In this document: one piece after another, positions 6,053-13,721 of the stretch
Layout: the number at the start of each line of letters is the position of its first letter
Position numbering within the stretch: the stretch's first letter is position 1
NCBI GenBank assembly: GCA_015490055.1
Contig: WFYP01000120.1
Location: forward strand, 1-13,721
Source: Nitratifractor sp.
GTDB taxonomy: Bacteria > Campylobacterota > Campylobacteria > Campylobacterales > Sulfurovaceae
Direction: 5' to 3'
DNA: 13,721 nt
Program-made: the position numbers and the translations under genes
Notes under the pieces: model-generated
What the model saw: the letters and a program-made list of their open reading frames with translations, nothing else
The model's database searches: none
Told to the model about the DNA's origin: nothing

Positions 6053-6943
6053 ATGGCAAAAAAGAGTGGATTAGGGCGAGGATTAGGCGATATATTAGAT
6101 GAGATTGGCTCAACTTATGAGAGTCAATATACAGAGGCAGTTGATGAGGGAGAACTTAAAGATGTAATTGCCGAAATTGATATTGATGATATAGAACCAA
6201 ACCCTTATCAGCCAAGAAAGCATTTCGATGCTGAAAAACTGCAAGAGTTATCAGACTCGATTAAGCGACATGGGTTGCTTCAACCAATAGTTGTTATTCA
6301 TCATGAAAATAGATATATACTAATTGCTGGAGAGCGAAGATTAAGAGCTTCTAAGCTAGCAAAACTTGAAACAATTAAAGCTATTATTGCTCAAGTAGAG
6401 TTAGATGAGTTAAGGCTTAGAGAGTTAGCTCTTATAGAAAATATTCAAAGAGAGAATTTAAATCCTATAGAGCTTGCAAACTCATACAAAGAGTTAATTG
6501 ATGTTCATAATATTACTCACGATGAGTTATCTAATATTGTGCATAAGAGCAGGTCTCAAATTACTAATACACTAAGACTATTAAATTTAGACACATACAT
6601 TCAAGATGCATTAATTGATGGTAAAATTTCTCAAGGACATGCTAAAATTTTAGTAAATGTACCTAAAGAGAAACAAAAAGTTATTATTGATACAATAATT
6701 GGGCAAAAACTTAGTGTTAGAGAGAGTGAAAATTTAGTTAAAAAGATTAAATCTAAAGATGAAAATGCTGATATTTCTAAAAGCATAAAAGAGAGTGGCT
6801 TTAAAATTTCTAAAGATAGAGCTACAGAAATTCTTGCACTGTTACCTTTTGAAACTAGAGTAAAAAAGGCAAGTGTGGAGATTTTACTACCTTCAGAAGA
6901 AAAACTAATAGAATTTATAACCTTCATTAAAAAACAGCAATAA
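6053..6943 (+). CDS. parB: chromosome partitioning protein ParB (Spo0J)
   Basis: ParB is a CTP-dependent clamp that loads at parS sites near the origin and activates ParA. The 296-residue protein begins with the short basic SGLGRGLGDIL (5-15) found at the ParA-contacting end of chromosomal ParBs. It continues with NPYQPRKHF (50-58), the CTP-binding box GERRLRA (93-99), ENIQRENLNPIE (130-141), a helix-turn-helix near 155-178 (parS recognition) and a C-terminal dimerisation region. Its ATG follows the parA stop with no base between, so coupled translation is likely. After it comes a 59-nt gap before the ATP synthase genes. Confidence 0.95.
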   Translation: MAKKSGLGRGLGDILDEIGSTYESQYTEAVDEGELKDVIAEIDIDDIEPNPYQPRKHFDAEKLQELSDSIKRHGLLQPIVVIHHENRYILIAGERRLRASKLAKLETIKAIIAQVELDELRLRELALIENIQRENLNPIELANSYKELIDVHNITHDELSNIVHKSRSQITNTLRLLNLDTYIQDALIDGKISQGHAKILVNVPKEKQKVIIDTIIGQKLSVRESENLVKKIKSKDENADISKSIKESGFKISKDRATEILALLPFETRVKKASVEILLPSEEKLIEFITFIKKQQ

Positions 6944-6962
6944 ATTAACCACCTTTTAAAAA

Positions 6963-6998
6963 GCAAAATGCTAATATTACGCATATTTTTACAGGAGG
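6963..6998 (+). promoter_or_regulatory. possible promoter and strong ribosome binding site in front of atpF'
   Basis: The 59-nt gap after parB contains TGCTAATAT (6969-6977), a 4-of-6 match to TATAAT with a TGN extension. It lies in a small palindromic context, with ATGC at 6968-6971 and GCAT at 6981-6984. AGGAGG at 6993-6998, four bases before the atpF' ATG, is the best Shine-Dalgarno match in the window. A promoter here would let the ATP synthase genes be expressed above the housekeeping genes upstream. The promoter part is weak; the ribosome binding site is clear. Confidence 0.35.
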
Positions 6999-7002
6999 GC
7001 GA

Positions 7003-7425
7003 ATGCTAACACTGATACCGTCGTTGATGCTGATTGTTTTGCTTCTGTTTTTAGGCTTAATTGTCTATTTGAACAAAGCACTCTATCAGCCACTCATAAG
7101 CTTTATGGATCAACGCGATGCAACAATCGCTAAAGATCTTAATGAATCTGCATTGTTAAGCGGCGATGCTAGTTCTTTAAAGCAAGAGGCAGAAGAGATT
7201 CTAAACAGAGCTAAGCAAGAAGCTATTACACTTAAACAGAGTGCAATGGAAGAAGCTAATAGTCAAGCTACTGCATTAATAAGTAGTAAAGAGGCCGAGC
7301 TAGAAAAAGCTTACAATGAGTTTTTAGAGAAGTTAGAGAGTCAGAAAGAAGATGTAAAAAGTGCTATTCTTTCTGAGATACCTCTACTTAAAGAGGCTCT
7401 AAAAGCTAAATTTTCTCAGCTATAA
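7003..7425 (+). CDS. atpF': F-type ATP synthase F0 subunit b' (peripheral stalk)
   Basis: A 140-residue b-type subunit that anchors the peripheral stalk in the inner membrane. One N-terminal membrane segment (about 4-23, LIPSLMLIVLLLFLGLIVYL) is followed by LYQPLISFMDQRDATIAKDL (27-46) and then a long charged heptad-type helix to the end. This is the expected layout: membrane anchor, then a coiled coil reaching F1. It is the first of two consecutive b-type genes, and b and b' are expected to form a heterodimer as in chloroplasts and cyanobacteria. The ATG at 7003 is set by AGGAGG four bases upstream. The symbol follows Campylobacter usage. Confidence 0.9.
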   Translation: MLTLIPSLMLIVLLLFLGLIVYLNKALYQPLISFMDQRDATIAKDLNESALLSGDASSLKQEAEEILNRAKQEAITLKQSAMEEANSQATALISSKEAELEKAYNEFLEKLESQKEDVKSAILSEIPLLKEALKAKFSQL

Positions 7426-7435
7426 GGATGTGTGA

Positions 7436-7984
7436 ATGAATAGATATGCAAAAGTGTTTATGTTATTGACAATCCCTGCTTTACTACTTGCTGGTGGAGA
7501 TAATGAACTTGCTCAAAAGTATTTTGAATTAACTGGTCGTCATACAGATTTTGTACCTAGACTTTTTAACTTTATACTTTTAGTAGTTCTTCTTGTTTAT
7601 CTTTTAAAAGAGCCTTTAAAAAAGTTCTTACAAGATAGAACAGAATCTATCGCTAAAAAGTTAGCAGAGATTGAAGCAAAGAGACAAGCAGCAAAAGATG
7701 AAAAGGCTAAAGCATTAGAATCTTTAGAAGCTGCTAAATTAAAAGCTAATGAAATTCTTGATGATGCAAAAAAAGAGCTCTCTTTAATAAAAGAGAATAT
7801 CCAAAAGCATGCTGAAGCGGAAATACAAGGATTAGAAAAAGTATTTAATGATAAATGTGAAGTAGAGCAAAGAAAAGTTGTTAGAGAGACTACAATTAAT
7901 ATTTTAGATAAAAATATTGATTCTAATGATATCCCTTTAGATGCAAGTAAAATTGTAAATATTGTAACAAAAGAGGTGGCGTAA
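7436..7984 (+). CDS. atpF: F-type ATP synthase F0 subunit b (peripheral stalk)
   Basis: The second b-type subunit, 182 residues. It has two hydrophobic stretches: a signal-peptide-like N-terminus (4-20, YAKVFMLLTIPALLLAG) and the true membrane anchor (about 43-58, LFNFILLVVLLVYLLK). About 110 residues of charged, Ala/Glu/Lys-rich coiled coil follow. A cleavable presequence is suggested, since the normal b subunit has only the anchor; this cannot be settled here. AAGGA at 7424-7428 gives seven-base spacing to the ATG. Its TAA overlaps the atpH ATG by one base (TAATG). Confidence 0.92.
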   Translation: MNRYAKVFMLLTIPALLLAGGDNELAQKYFELTGRHTDFVPRLFNFILLVVLLVYLLKEPLKKFLQDRTESIAKKLAEIEAKRQAAKDEKAKALESLEAAKLKANEILDDAKKELSLIKENIQKHAEAEIQGLEKVFNDKCEVEQRKVVRETTINILDKNIDSNDIPLDASKIVNIVTKEVA

Positions 7985-8517
7985 TGAATAGTTTAATTGC
8001 TAAAAAATATGCTAAGGCTCTTTTGGAGTTAAAAGATATCTCTTTAGAAGAGACTTTAGAACAACTTAATGCTATATCTCAAACTATTAGTAGCAATAGC
8101 GAAGTAGAGGAGTTTTTAAACTCTCCTATTGTTAAGAGTGATAAAAAGTATGAAGCTTTAATTACTCCTATCGCTGATAAGTTAGATAAAAAAGTATCTG
8201 CACTTTTAGAGTTAATGGCTCAAAAAGATAGACTCTCTTTGATTCCAGAATTAACAGAACTGTTATCAAAAGAGATTATGATTAAAAATAATAACTTTAC
8301 AGGTACTATAGAGAGTAATGAAGAGTTAGATTCGACTTTAGTTGAGAAGCTAGAGAAGAAGCTTGAAAGTTACAGCGGTGCTGAAATTAAGCTAGAGAGT
8401 CATAAGAGCGATTTAGATGGTATCAAGGTGGAAGTTAGCGACTTAGGTTTAGAGCTAAACTTTTCGAAGCAAAGTGTTAAGAATGCCCTATTAGAGCATA
8501 TTCAAAAAGCACTATAA
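7984..8517 (+). CDS. atpH: F-type ATP synthase F1 subunit delta
   Basis: The 177-residue delta (OSCP-type) subunit sits on top of F1 and ties it to the b/b' stalk. The N-terminus AKKYAKALLEL (6-16) is typical, and residues to about 105 look like the helical bundle that binds subunit alpha. The C-terminal part, including GIKVEVSDLGLELNFSKQSV near 145-164, corresponds to the region contacting the b subunits. Sequence conservation is low, as usual in this family, but position between atpF and atpA and the matching length make the call safe. Translation is probably coupled to atpF through the one-base overlap; AGAGG lies upstream. Confidence 0.93.
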   Translation: MNSLIAKKYAKALLELKDISLEETLEQLNAISQTISSNSEVEEFLNSPIVKSDKKYEALITPIADKLDKKVSALLELMAQKDRLSLIPELTELLSKEIMIKNNNFTGTIESNEELDSTLVEKLEKKLESYSGAEIKLESHKSDLDGIKVEVSDLGLELNFSKQSVKNALLEHIQKAL

Positions 8518-8541
8518 GTTAGATTACAGAAAGGAGAATTT

Positions 8542-10056
8542 GTGGCAACAAAACTGCAAGCAGATGAGATTAGCTCTTTGATAAAAGAGAGAATTGAGAA
8601 TTTTGAGATTCAAGTAGATATTAATGAGGTTGGTAAAGTTATCTCTATTGGTGATGGTATTGCAAGAGCGTATGGCTTAAGTAATGTTATGGCTGGTGAG
8701 ATGGTAGAGTTCGAAAATGGCGTTAAGGGAATGGTACTTAACCTTGAAGAGTCAAGTGTTGGTATCGTTGTTCTTGGGCAATATGAAACAATCCGTGAGG
8801 GTATGAGCGTTAAGAGACTTGGCGAACTACTTAAAATTCCTGTAGGTGATGGTATGGTAGGTCGTATCGTTAATCCACTTGGAGAGCCATTAGATGGTAA
8901 AGGTCCAATCGAATCTTCTGAGACTAGATTTGTTGAAGAGAAAGCTCCTGGAATTATGGATAGAAAATCTGTACATGAGCCATTACAAACTGGTATTAAA
9001 GCTATTGATGCACTTGTTCCTGTTGGTAGAGGACAAAGAGAGCTTATTATTGGTGACAGACAAACTGGTAAAACAACTTTAGCAATCGATACAATCATTA
9101 ACCAAAAAGGTAATGGTGTAACTTGTATCTATGTTGCTATTGGTCAAAAGCAATCTACTGTAGCTAGCTTAGTTCAAAAGTTAGAAGAGGCTGGTGCAAT
9201 GGAATATACTATTATTGTTAATGCTGGTGCGTCTGACCCATCTGCTTTACAATTCTTAGCTCCATATGCTGGTGTTACAATGGCTGAATACTTTAGAGAT
9301 AACTCTAAGCACGCAGTTATTTTTTATGATGATTTATCTAAGCACGCAGTTGCATATAGAGAGATGTCATTAATTTTAAGAAGACCTCCAGGTCGTGAAG
9401 CTTACCCAGGTGATGTATTCTACCTACACTCAAGACTGCTTGAGAGAGCTGCAAAACTTAGCGATGAGTTAGGTGCTGGTTCAATTACTGCATTCCCAAT
9501 TATTGAGACACAAGCTGGAGATGTATCTGCATATATCCCAACAAACGTTATCTCTATTACTGATGGTCAAATCTTCTTAGAGACTGACTTGTTTAACTCT
9601 GGTATCAGACCTGCTATTAATGTTGGTCTGTCAGTTTCTCGTGTTGGTGGTGCTGCTCAGATTAAAGCTATTAAGCAAGTTGCTGGTACTTTAAGACTTG
9701 ACCTTGCATCATTTAGAGAGCTTCAAGCGTTTGCTCAATTTGCAAGTGATTTAGATGAGTCTAGTAGAAATCAACTAGAGAGAGGGCAAAGAATGGTTGA
9801 GCTTCTTAAGCAACCACCATACTCTCCATTACCAATCGAGAAGCAAGTAATCGGTATCTATACTGGTGTAAAAGGTTACTTAGATGATATTCCTGTAGAA
9901 GCTGTAACTAAGTTCGAAAGAGAGTTCTTAACATTTATAGATGCTAAATATCCACAAATTCCTGAGGCTATTAGAACTGCTCAGAAATTAGATAGTGATA
10001 CAGAAGAGGAATTAAAAGCAGCGATTGAGGATTTCAAGTCTCAATTTGTTGCATAA
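8542..10056 (+). CDS. atpA: F-type ATP synthase F1 subunit alpha
   Basis: The 504-residue alpha subunit forms the alpha3beta3 hexamer with beta; it binds nucleotide without hydrolysing it and supplies the arginine finger to the catalytic sites. The beta-barrel N-terminal domain (about 25-95) is followed by Walker A GDRQTGKT (171-178), the segment KHAVIFYDDLSKHAVAYR (256-273), and the family signature PAINVGLSVS (357-366) with the finger arginine at 367 (RVGGAAQ). The C-terminal helical domain is complete. The start is GTG at 8542, supported by AAAGGAG (8530-8536) five bases upstream. Many codons end in C (for example ATC, TTC), more than in the upstream housekeeping genes, as expected for a highly expressed gene. 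Confidence 0.98.
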   Translation: MATKLQADEISSLIKERIENFEIQVDINEVGKVISIGDGIARAYGLSNVMAGEMVEFENGVKGMVLNLEESSVGIVVLGQYETIREGMSVKRLGELLKIPVGDGMVGRIVNPLGEPLDGKGPIESSETRFVEEKAPGIMDRKSVHEPLQTGIKAIDALVPVGRGQRELIIGDRQTGKTTLAIDTIINQKGNGVTCIYVAIGQKQSTVASLVQKLEEAGAMEYTIIVNAGASDPSALQFLAPYAGVTMAEYFRDNSKHAVIFYDDLSKHAVAYREMSLILRRPPGREAYPGDVFYLHSRLLERAAKLSDELGAGSITAFPIIETQAGDVSAYIPTNVISITDGQIFLETDLFNSGIRPAINVGLSVSRVGGAAQIKAIKQVAGTLRLDLASFRELQAFAQFASDLDESSRNQLERGQRMVELLKQPPYSPLPIEKQVIGIYTGVKGYLDDIPVEAVTKFEREFLTFIDAKYPQIPEAIRTAQKLDSDTEEELKAAIEDFKSQFVA

Positions 10057-10067
10057 AAGGCTGAATA

Positions 10068-10949
10068 ATGGCTAGCTTAAAAGATATACAAAGAAAAATT
10101 AAGAGCGTTAAGGGTACTGAGAAAACTACCCGTGCTATGAAGTTGGTTTCTTCTGCTAAGCTTAAAAGAGCTGAGCAGGTAGCCAAAGCTTCTAAAGCTT
10201 ATGCTCTTAAAATTACAGAGATGATAGAAGAGATTTCTGCAAATCTTGCTAAATCTACTGAGGGTTTAGATCATCCATATTTTAAGAGTGTTAAGTCGCC
10301 AAAAGTTGTAGATATTGTTGCTGTAACATCTGATAAAGGGCTTTGTGGAGGATTTAACTCACAAACTCTTAAAGAGGTTGGGAATATTATGTCTGAATAT
10401 GAGAGTAAAGGTGCTAAAGTTAGACTTAGAGTTATTGGTAAAAAAGCAGTAGCTTACTATAAGTTTCAACAAAGAGAGATGGAGAACCAAATTGATGGTT
10501 TAAGTTCTGCACCTAGCTACGATAAAGCAGCAGACTTTATTAAAGAGGTTACAGAGTCTTACTTAAATGGTGAAACTGATAAAGTTGTTATTGTGCATAA
10601 TGGTTATGTAAATATGATTACTCAAGAGGTTAGAGTAGATAATATTTTACCATTAGACCCAGATGAGTTTAAAAGTGATAGTGTATCGACTTCTGAGTTA
10701 GAGATGGAGCCAGATGACGACTCTTTAATGGAAGCATTAATAAATAGATACTTAGAGTACACTATGTATTATGCACTTATAGACTCTTTAGCAGCTGAAC
10801 ATGGAGCAAGAATGCAAGCTATGGATGCAGCTACAAATAATGCTAAAGAGATGGTTAAGAGCTTAACAGTTGCATATAACAAAGCAAGACAAGAGGCGAT
10901 TACGACAGAATTAATTGAAATTATCAGCGGCGTTGAGTCGATGAAATAA
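10068..10949 (+). CDS. atpG: F-type ATP synthase F1 subunit gamma
   Basis: The 293-residue gamma subunit is the central rotor shaft that turns inside alpha3beta3 and links proton flow to ATP synthesis. Both rotor helices are visible: the N-terminal KGTEKTTRAMKLVSSAKLKR (15-34) and the C-terminal helix ending ITTELIEIISGVESMK (278-293), which matches the gamma signature except Val where Ala is usual. The middle domain includes VTSDKGLCGGFNS near residues 86-98. AAAAGG overlaps the atpA stop and lies seven bases before the ATG, so the genes are closely coupled. Length is normal. Confidence 0.96.
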   Translation: MASLKDIQRKIKSVKGTEKTTRAMKLVSSAKLKRAEQVAKASKAYALKITEMIEEISANLAKSTEGLDHPYFKSVKSPKVVDIVAVTSDKGLCGGFNSQTLKEVGNIMSEYESKGAKVRLRVIGKKAVAYYKFQQREMENQIDGLSSAPSYDKAADFIKEVTESYLNGETDKVVIVHNGYVNMITQEVRVDNILPLDPDEFKSDSVSTSELEMEPDDDSLMEALINRYLEYTMYYALIDSLAAEHGARMQAMDAATNNAKEMVKSLTVAYNKARQEAITTELIEIISGVESMK

Positions 10950-10963
10950 GAAAGGGAGAGATA

Positions 10964-12367
10964 ATGATAGGTAAAGTTATTCAAGTAATGGGACCAGTTG
11001 TTGATGTAGAATTCGGCGACTACCTTCCAGAATTAAATGAAGCACTAGAGACTACTATTAGTGTTGATGGAGAAGATAAAAGACTTGTATTAGAAGTTGC
11101 AATTCAATTAGGCGACAGCCGTGTTAGAACTATTGCTATGGATATGAGTGAAGGTTTAGTAAGAGGACAAGAAGTTAAAGCTACTGGTCATCCTATTGAA
11201 GTACCAGTTGGTGAAGAAGTTCTTGGTAGAATCTTTAATGTGATTGGTGAAACTATCGACCATGGTGAGCCATTAGAAGCTAAAGAGAAGTGGTCAATCC
11301 ACAGAACTCCGCCACCATTAGATGAGCAGAGTACAAAAACAGAGATTTTTGAGACTGGTATTAAAGTTGTTGACCTTTTAGCACCATATGCAAAGGGTGG
11401 TAAAGTTGGACTATTTGGTGGTGCTGGTGTTGGTAAAACAGTTATTATTATGGAGCTTATTAACAACGTTGCAATGAAACACAGTGGTTTCTCTGTATTT
11501 GCTGGTGTTGGTGAGAGAACAAGAGAGGGAAATGACCTTTATCATGAAATGAAAGAGTCAAACGTACTTGATAAAGTTGCACTGTGCTATGGTCAGATGA
11601 GTGAACCTCCGGGAGCAAGAAACAGAATTGCATTAACTGGTCTTACAATGGCTGAGTACTTCCGTGATGAGAAGGGTCTTGATGTATTGATGTTTATTGA
11701 TAACATCTTTAGATTTGCTCAATCTGGTGCAGAGATGTCTGCACTTCTTGGTCGTATTCCTTCAGCTGTTGGTTACCAACCTACACTTGCAAGTGAAATG
11801 GGTAGATTACAAGAGAGAATTACATCTACAAAAACTGGTTCTATTACATCTGTTCAAGCTGTATATGTACCAGCGGATGACTTAACTGACCCAGCTCCTG
11901 CATCTGTATTTGCTCACTTAGATGCAACAACAGTACTTAACAGAAGTATTGCAGAGAAAGGTATTTACCCTGCGGTTGATCCACTAGATTCAACTTCTAG
12001 AATGCTAGACCCTGTAATTATTGGGCAAGAGCATTATGAAGTGGCTCGTGGTGTACAGTCTATTTTACAAAAGTATAAAGATTTACAAGATATTATTGCA
12101 ATTCTTGGTATGGATGAACTTTCTGAAGAGGATAAAAACACTGTTGAGAGAGCAAGAAAAATTGAGAAATTCCTTTCTCAACCATTCCACGTTGCAGAAG
12201 TATTTACAGGAAGCCCAGGGGTTTATGTAACACTTGATGATACTATTAAGAGTTTCAAAGGTATCTTAAATGGAGATTATGACCATATGCCAGAAGCTGC
12301 ATTCTATATGGTTGCAGGAATTGACGAAGCTATTGCAAAAGCAGAAAAAATAAAAGCTAAGGCTTAA
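10964..12367 (+). CDS. atpD: F-type ATP synthase F1 subunit beta (catalytic)
   Basis: The 467-residue beta subunit carries the three catalytic sites of the enzyme. It shows the N-terminal barrel (about 1-75), Walker A GGAGVGKT (152-159) with Lys158 and Thr159, catalytic Glu184 in GERTREGNDL (183-192), Walker B VLMFIDN (241-247) with Asp246, the family signature PAVDPLDSTS (336-345) and the DELSEEDK lever segment (384-391), followed by the C-terminal helical domain. All key residues are present. The ATG at 10964 follows GGGAG with normal spacing, 14 bases after the atpG stop. Confidence 0.99.
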   Translation: MIGKVIQVMGPVVDVEFGDYLPELNEALETTISVDGEDKRLVLEVAIQLGDSRVRTIAMDMSEGLVRGQEVKATGHPIEVPVGEEVLGRIFNVIGETIDHGEPLEAKEKWSIHRTPPPLDEQSTKTEIFETGIKVVDLLAPYAKGGKVGLFGGAGVGKTVIIMELINNVAMKHSGFSVFAGVGERTREGNDLYHEMKESNVLDKVALCYGQMSEPPGARNRIALTGLTMAEYFRDEKGLDVLMFIDNIFRFAQSGAEMSALLGRIPSAVGYQPTLASEMGRLQERITSTKTGSITSVQAVYVPADDLTDPAPASVFAHLDATTVLNRSIAEKGIYPAVDPLDSTSRMLDPVIIGQEHYEVARGVQSILQKYKDLQDIIAILGMDELSEEDKNTVERARKIEKFLSQPFHVAEVFTGSPGVYVTLDDTIKSFKGILNGDYDHMPEAAFYMVAGIDEAIAKAEKIKAKA

Positions 12368-12386
12368 TTAGCATAAAGGAAGCCCT

Positions 12387-12767
12387 ATGAGTACTATTAA
12401 GCTCGAAATTGTAACACCACAAGGGGTTATATATGATGGCGACGTTAAAGTAGCGACTTTATGCGGTAAAGATGGTGAATTTGGTGTTTTACCAGGTCAC
12501 GCATCTTTAGTGAGCCTTTTAGATGCTGGCTTAATCTCTGCAACTACAGACGATAATAAAGAGATTGTAGTTGCTATTAATGGTGGTTATGCTAAAGTAT
12601 CTGAAGATAAAATAAGTTGTATCGTTGATGGAGCTGTTGTTGTAACAGACGAAGAAGGTGAACTTACAGAAAGTTTGAAAAAGGCTAAAGAGTTGCTAAA
12701 GAGTGCACAAAGTAGTGATACTGCAATAGCAGCTGCTGTTAGCAAAATAGAATCTATTAAGAAGTAG
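12387..12767 (+). CDS. atpC: F-type ATP synthase F1 subunit epsilon
   Basis: The 126-residue epsilon subunit binds the foot of gamma and restrains ATP hydrolysis. The N-terminal beta-sandwich (about 1-85) carries LEIVTPQGVIYDGDV (6-20) and GEFGVLPGHASLV (30-42), the two most conserved segments of the family. The rest forms the C-terminal helical hairpin (from about 92, ELTESLKKAKELL), which looks complete, so an inhibitory up-state is possible. AAAGGA lies about eight bases before the ATG. This is the last ATP synthase gene of the cluster; the next gene starts four bases after its stop. Confidence 0.95.
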   Translation: MSTIKLEIVTPQGVIYDGDVKVATLCGKDGEFGVLPGHASLVSLLDAGLISATTDDNKEIVVAINGGYAKVSEDKISCIVDGAVVVTDEEGELTESLKKAKELLKSAQSSDTAIAAAVSKIESIKK

Positions 12768-12771
12768 TCAA

Positions 12772-13335
12772 GTGAGTATTTCAGATTATCTATCCCAGAG
12801 TAGTTCAATAACTTTTATAGTTATTGCTACTCTTTCTATATATTTTATAGCTACAATTTCAATATTTATCTACAGATACAGAATAATAAATAGACGTTTA
12901 AAGGTTGAGCAAGCTTCATTAGCATCACTCTATAAGTCTGATGATAAAACTCCAAATCCTGATTCGATTCTTTATGGGTATATCAATCGCTCTAATGGAA
13001 AGTTAGAGATGACTTTAAAGTCTGCAATAAGCGATACTATAAGAGTTAGTACACAAGGTTTGACACAACTTAGTATTTTTGCTTCTACTGCTCCTTTTAT
13101 AGGTCTATTTGGTACTGTTGTTGGTATATTAGAAGCATTTAGCAAACTTGGTAATTTAAAAAGTGCCTCTTTGGGCGTTGTTGCACCTGCTATTAGTGAA
13201 GCTCTAATTGCAACAGCCGTTGGTATTTTTGTTGCAATATTTGCTTACGCTTTTAATTTGCTTTTAAAGCGAAAAGTTTATGAATTAAACTCTACATTAG
13301 AGTCGGCTGCAGAGACTATAGTTAGTAGGGATTAG
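12772..13335 (+). CDS. MotA/TolQ/ExbB family proton channel subunit, probably TolQ
   Basis: An inner-membrane component of a proton-driven motor that powers an outer-membrane process. The 187-residue protein has three membrane segments, about 13-36, 100-122 and 140-165, with the family core STAPFIGLFGTVVGILEAF (105-123) and APAISEALIATAVGI (138-152). A cytoplasmic loop of about 60 residues separates segments 1 and 2. ExbB, TolQ and MotA cannot be told apart with certainty from this alone. In Campylobacter jejuni the matching genes (annotated exbB/exbD) precede a TonB/TolA-like gene, tolB and pal, so a Tol-Pal role in outer-membrane integrity is likely. The start is GTG at 12772 with weak AAGAAG upstream, four bases after atpC. 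Confidence 0.88.
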   Translation: MSISDYLSQSSSITFIVIATLSIYFIATISIFIYRYRIINRRLKVEQASLASLYKSDDKTPNPDSILYGYINRSNGKLEMTLKSAISDTIRVSTQGLTQLSIFASTAPFIGLFGTVVGILEAFSKLGNLKSASLGVVAPAISEALIATAVGIFVAIFAYAFNLLLKRKVYELNSTLESAAETIVSRD

Positions 13336-13337
13336 TT

Positions 13338-13721
13338 ATGAAGTTTAACTGGGATGATGAACCAGATTTAAACATAACACCTTTTGTGGATGTTATGCTT
13401 GTTTTAATGTCTATCTTAATGGTAACAGCTCCTACTATGACTTATCAAGAGCAGATAGAGCTTCCACAAGGTACACAGAGTAAAAAAGTATCTAAAGATT
13501 CAACAATTACAGTTGTTATGCAAAAAAATAGAAGTATATCTCTATACTTAAATGGTAAGCGAAAAGATATATATAAAAATATGGCAGAGTTTAATGATAA
13601 CTTAATGCTAATTACTAAAAAATACTCACTTAATACTACTGTCTTTATTCGTGCAGATAAAAGGTTAAAGTATGGTAGCGTTACCTTGCTTTTAAAAAGT
13701 CTAAAAGATGTTGGCTTTAGT
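13338..13721 (+). CDS. ExbD/TolR family protein, probably TolR (3' end beyond the window)
   Basis: The partner of the preceding channel subunit: a single-pass inner-membrane protein with a periplasmic domain. The 128 codons present begin MKFNWDDEPDLNITPFVDVM. The motif NITPFVDVMLVLM (12-24) contains Asp18, the protonatable membrane aspartate of the family. The membrane segment spans about 15-33, and the periplasmic domain follows with IELPQGTQ (40-47) and VFIRADKRLKYGSVTLLL. The reading frame is open to the last base, so only a short C-terminal end should be missing (full members are about 130-140 residues). AGGG at 13327-13330 is seven bases before the ATG, and the start lies two bases after the previous stop, indicating coupled expression. 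Confidence 0.9.
   Translation, partial: MKFNWDDEPDLNITPFVDVMLVLMSILMVTAPTMTYQEQIELPQGTQSKKVSKDSTITVVMQKNRSISLYLNGKRKDIYKNMAEFNDNLMLITKKYSLNTTVFIRADKRLKYGSVTLLLKSLKDVGFS

Noticed and set aside
5270..6943. parS site near parAB
   Set aside because: I looked for a TGTTTCACGTGAAACA-like 16-bp palindrome in and around parA/parB and found none; parS may lie outside the window.
6972..6980. TAATATTAC in the loop of a small stem, identical to the replication-origin nonamer of geminiviruses
   Set aside because: A 9-base AT-rich word is easily found by chance in DNA this AT-rich, the stem is only four pairs, and there is no Rep gene or other viral sign nearby.
6631..6984. 117-residue minus-strand open frame opposite parB
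   Set aside because: Antisense shadow of the well-conserved parB 3' half; Ser/Leu/Phe-rich translation without recognisable features.
12768..12771. Terminator between the ATP synthase and Tol genes
   Set aside because: Only four bases separate atpC and the next gene and no GC hairpin with T-run occurs, so read-through is expected.

Overview
The window looks like a chromosomal core region of a member of the Campylobacterota (former Epsilonproteobacteria), most likely a free-living, AT-rich, Sulfurimonas/Sulfurovum-like organism. The gene order obgE-proB-fmt-birA-parA-parB-atpF'-atpF-atpH-atpA-atpG-atpD-atpC-exbB-exbD is the order I recall for Campylobacter jejuni (Cj0096 to Cj0110). Several proteins have forms usual in that phylum: a ProB without PUA domain, a BirA without DNA-binding domain, two F0 b-type subunits, and an ATP synthase cluster lacking the a and c subunits. 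Species cannot be fixed from the sequence alone.

Layout. Positions 1-175 are non-coding and repeat-rich: a perfect ATTCCC-N8-GGGAAT palindrome, a degenerate heptamer tandem repeat and a small inverted repeat. Positions 176-1603 (minus strand) hold one very AT-rich gene for an XRE-type regulator with a degenerate cupin-like segment and a large C-terminal part I do not recognise. Positions 1604-1797 are a divergent promoter region. It carries an extended -10 for the regulator, a TATAAT box for obgE, and a 17-bp RNA hairpin directly in front of the obgE ribosome binding site. From 1798 to the end every gene is on the plus strand, tightly packed. The two largest gaps are both 59 nt: proB-fmt, filled by seven degenerate heptamers, and parB-atpF', which holds a possible promoter and the best Shine-Dalgarno sequence of the window. 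I see no intrinsic terminator anywhere on the plus strand.

How the genes work together. ObgE (ribosome assembly GTPase), ProB (proline synthesis), Fmt (initiator tRNA formylation), BirA (biotinylation) and ParA/ParB (chromosome segregation) form a housekeeping block. The next seven genes encode all five F1 subunits and both peripheral-stalk subunits of the F-type ATP synthase; the a and c subunits must lie elsewhere. The last two genes start a TolQ/TolR (ExbB/ExbD) proton-driven motor, with the second gene cut by the window edge.

The core genes are ordinary. The unusual material is at the left edge and in the gaps: the orphan regulator next to obgE, the obgE leader hairpin, and two heptamer arrays that may belong to one repeat family. 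I found no convincing sign of a new multi-gene system.
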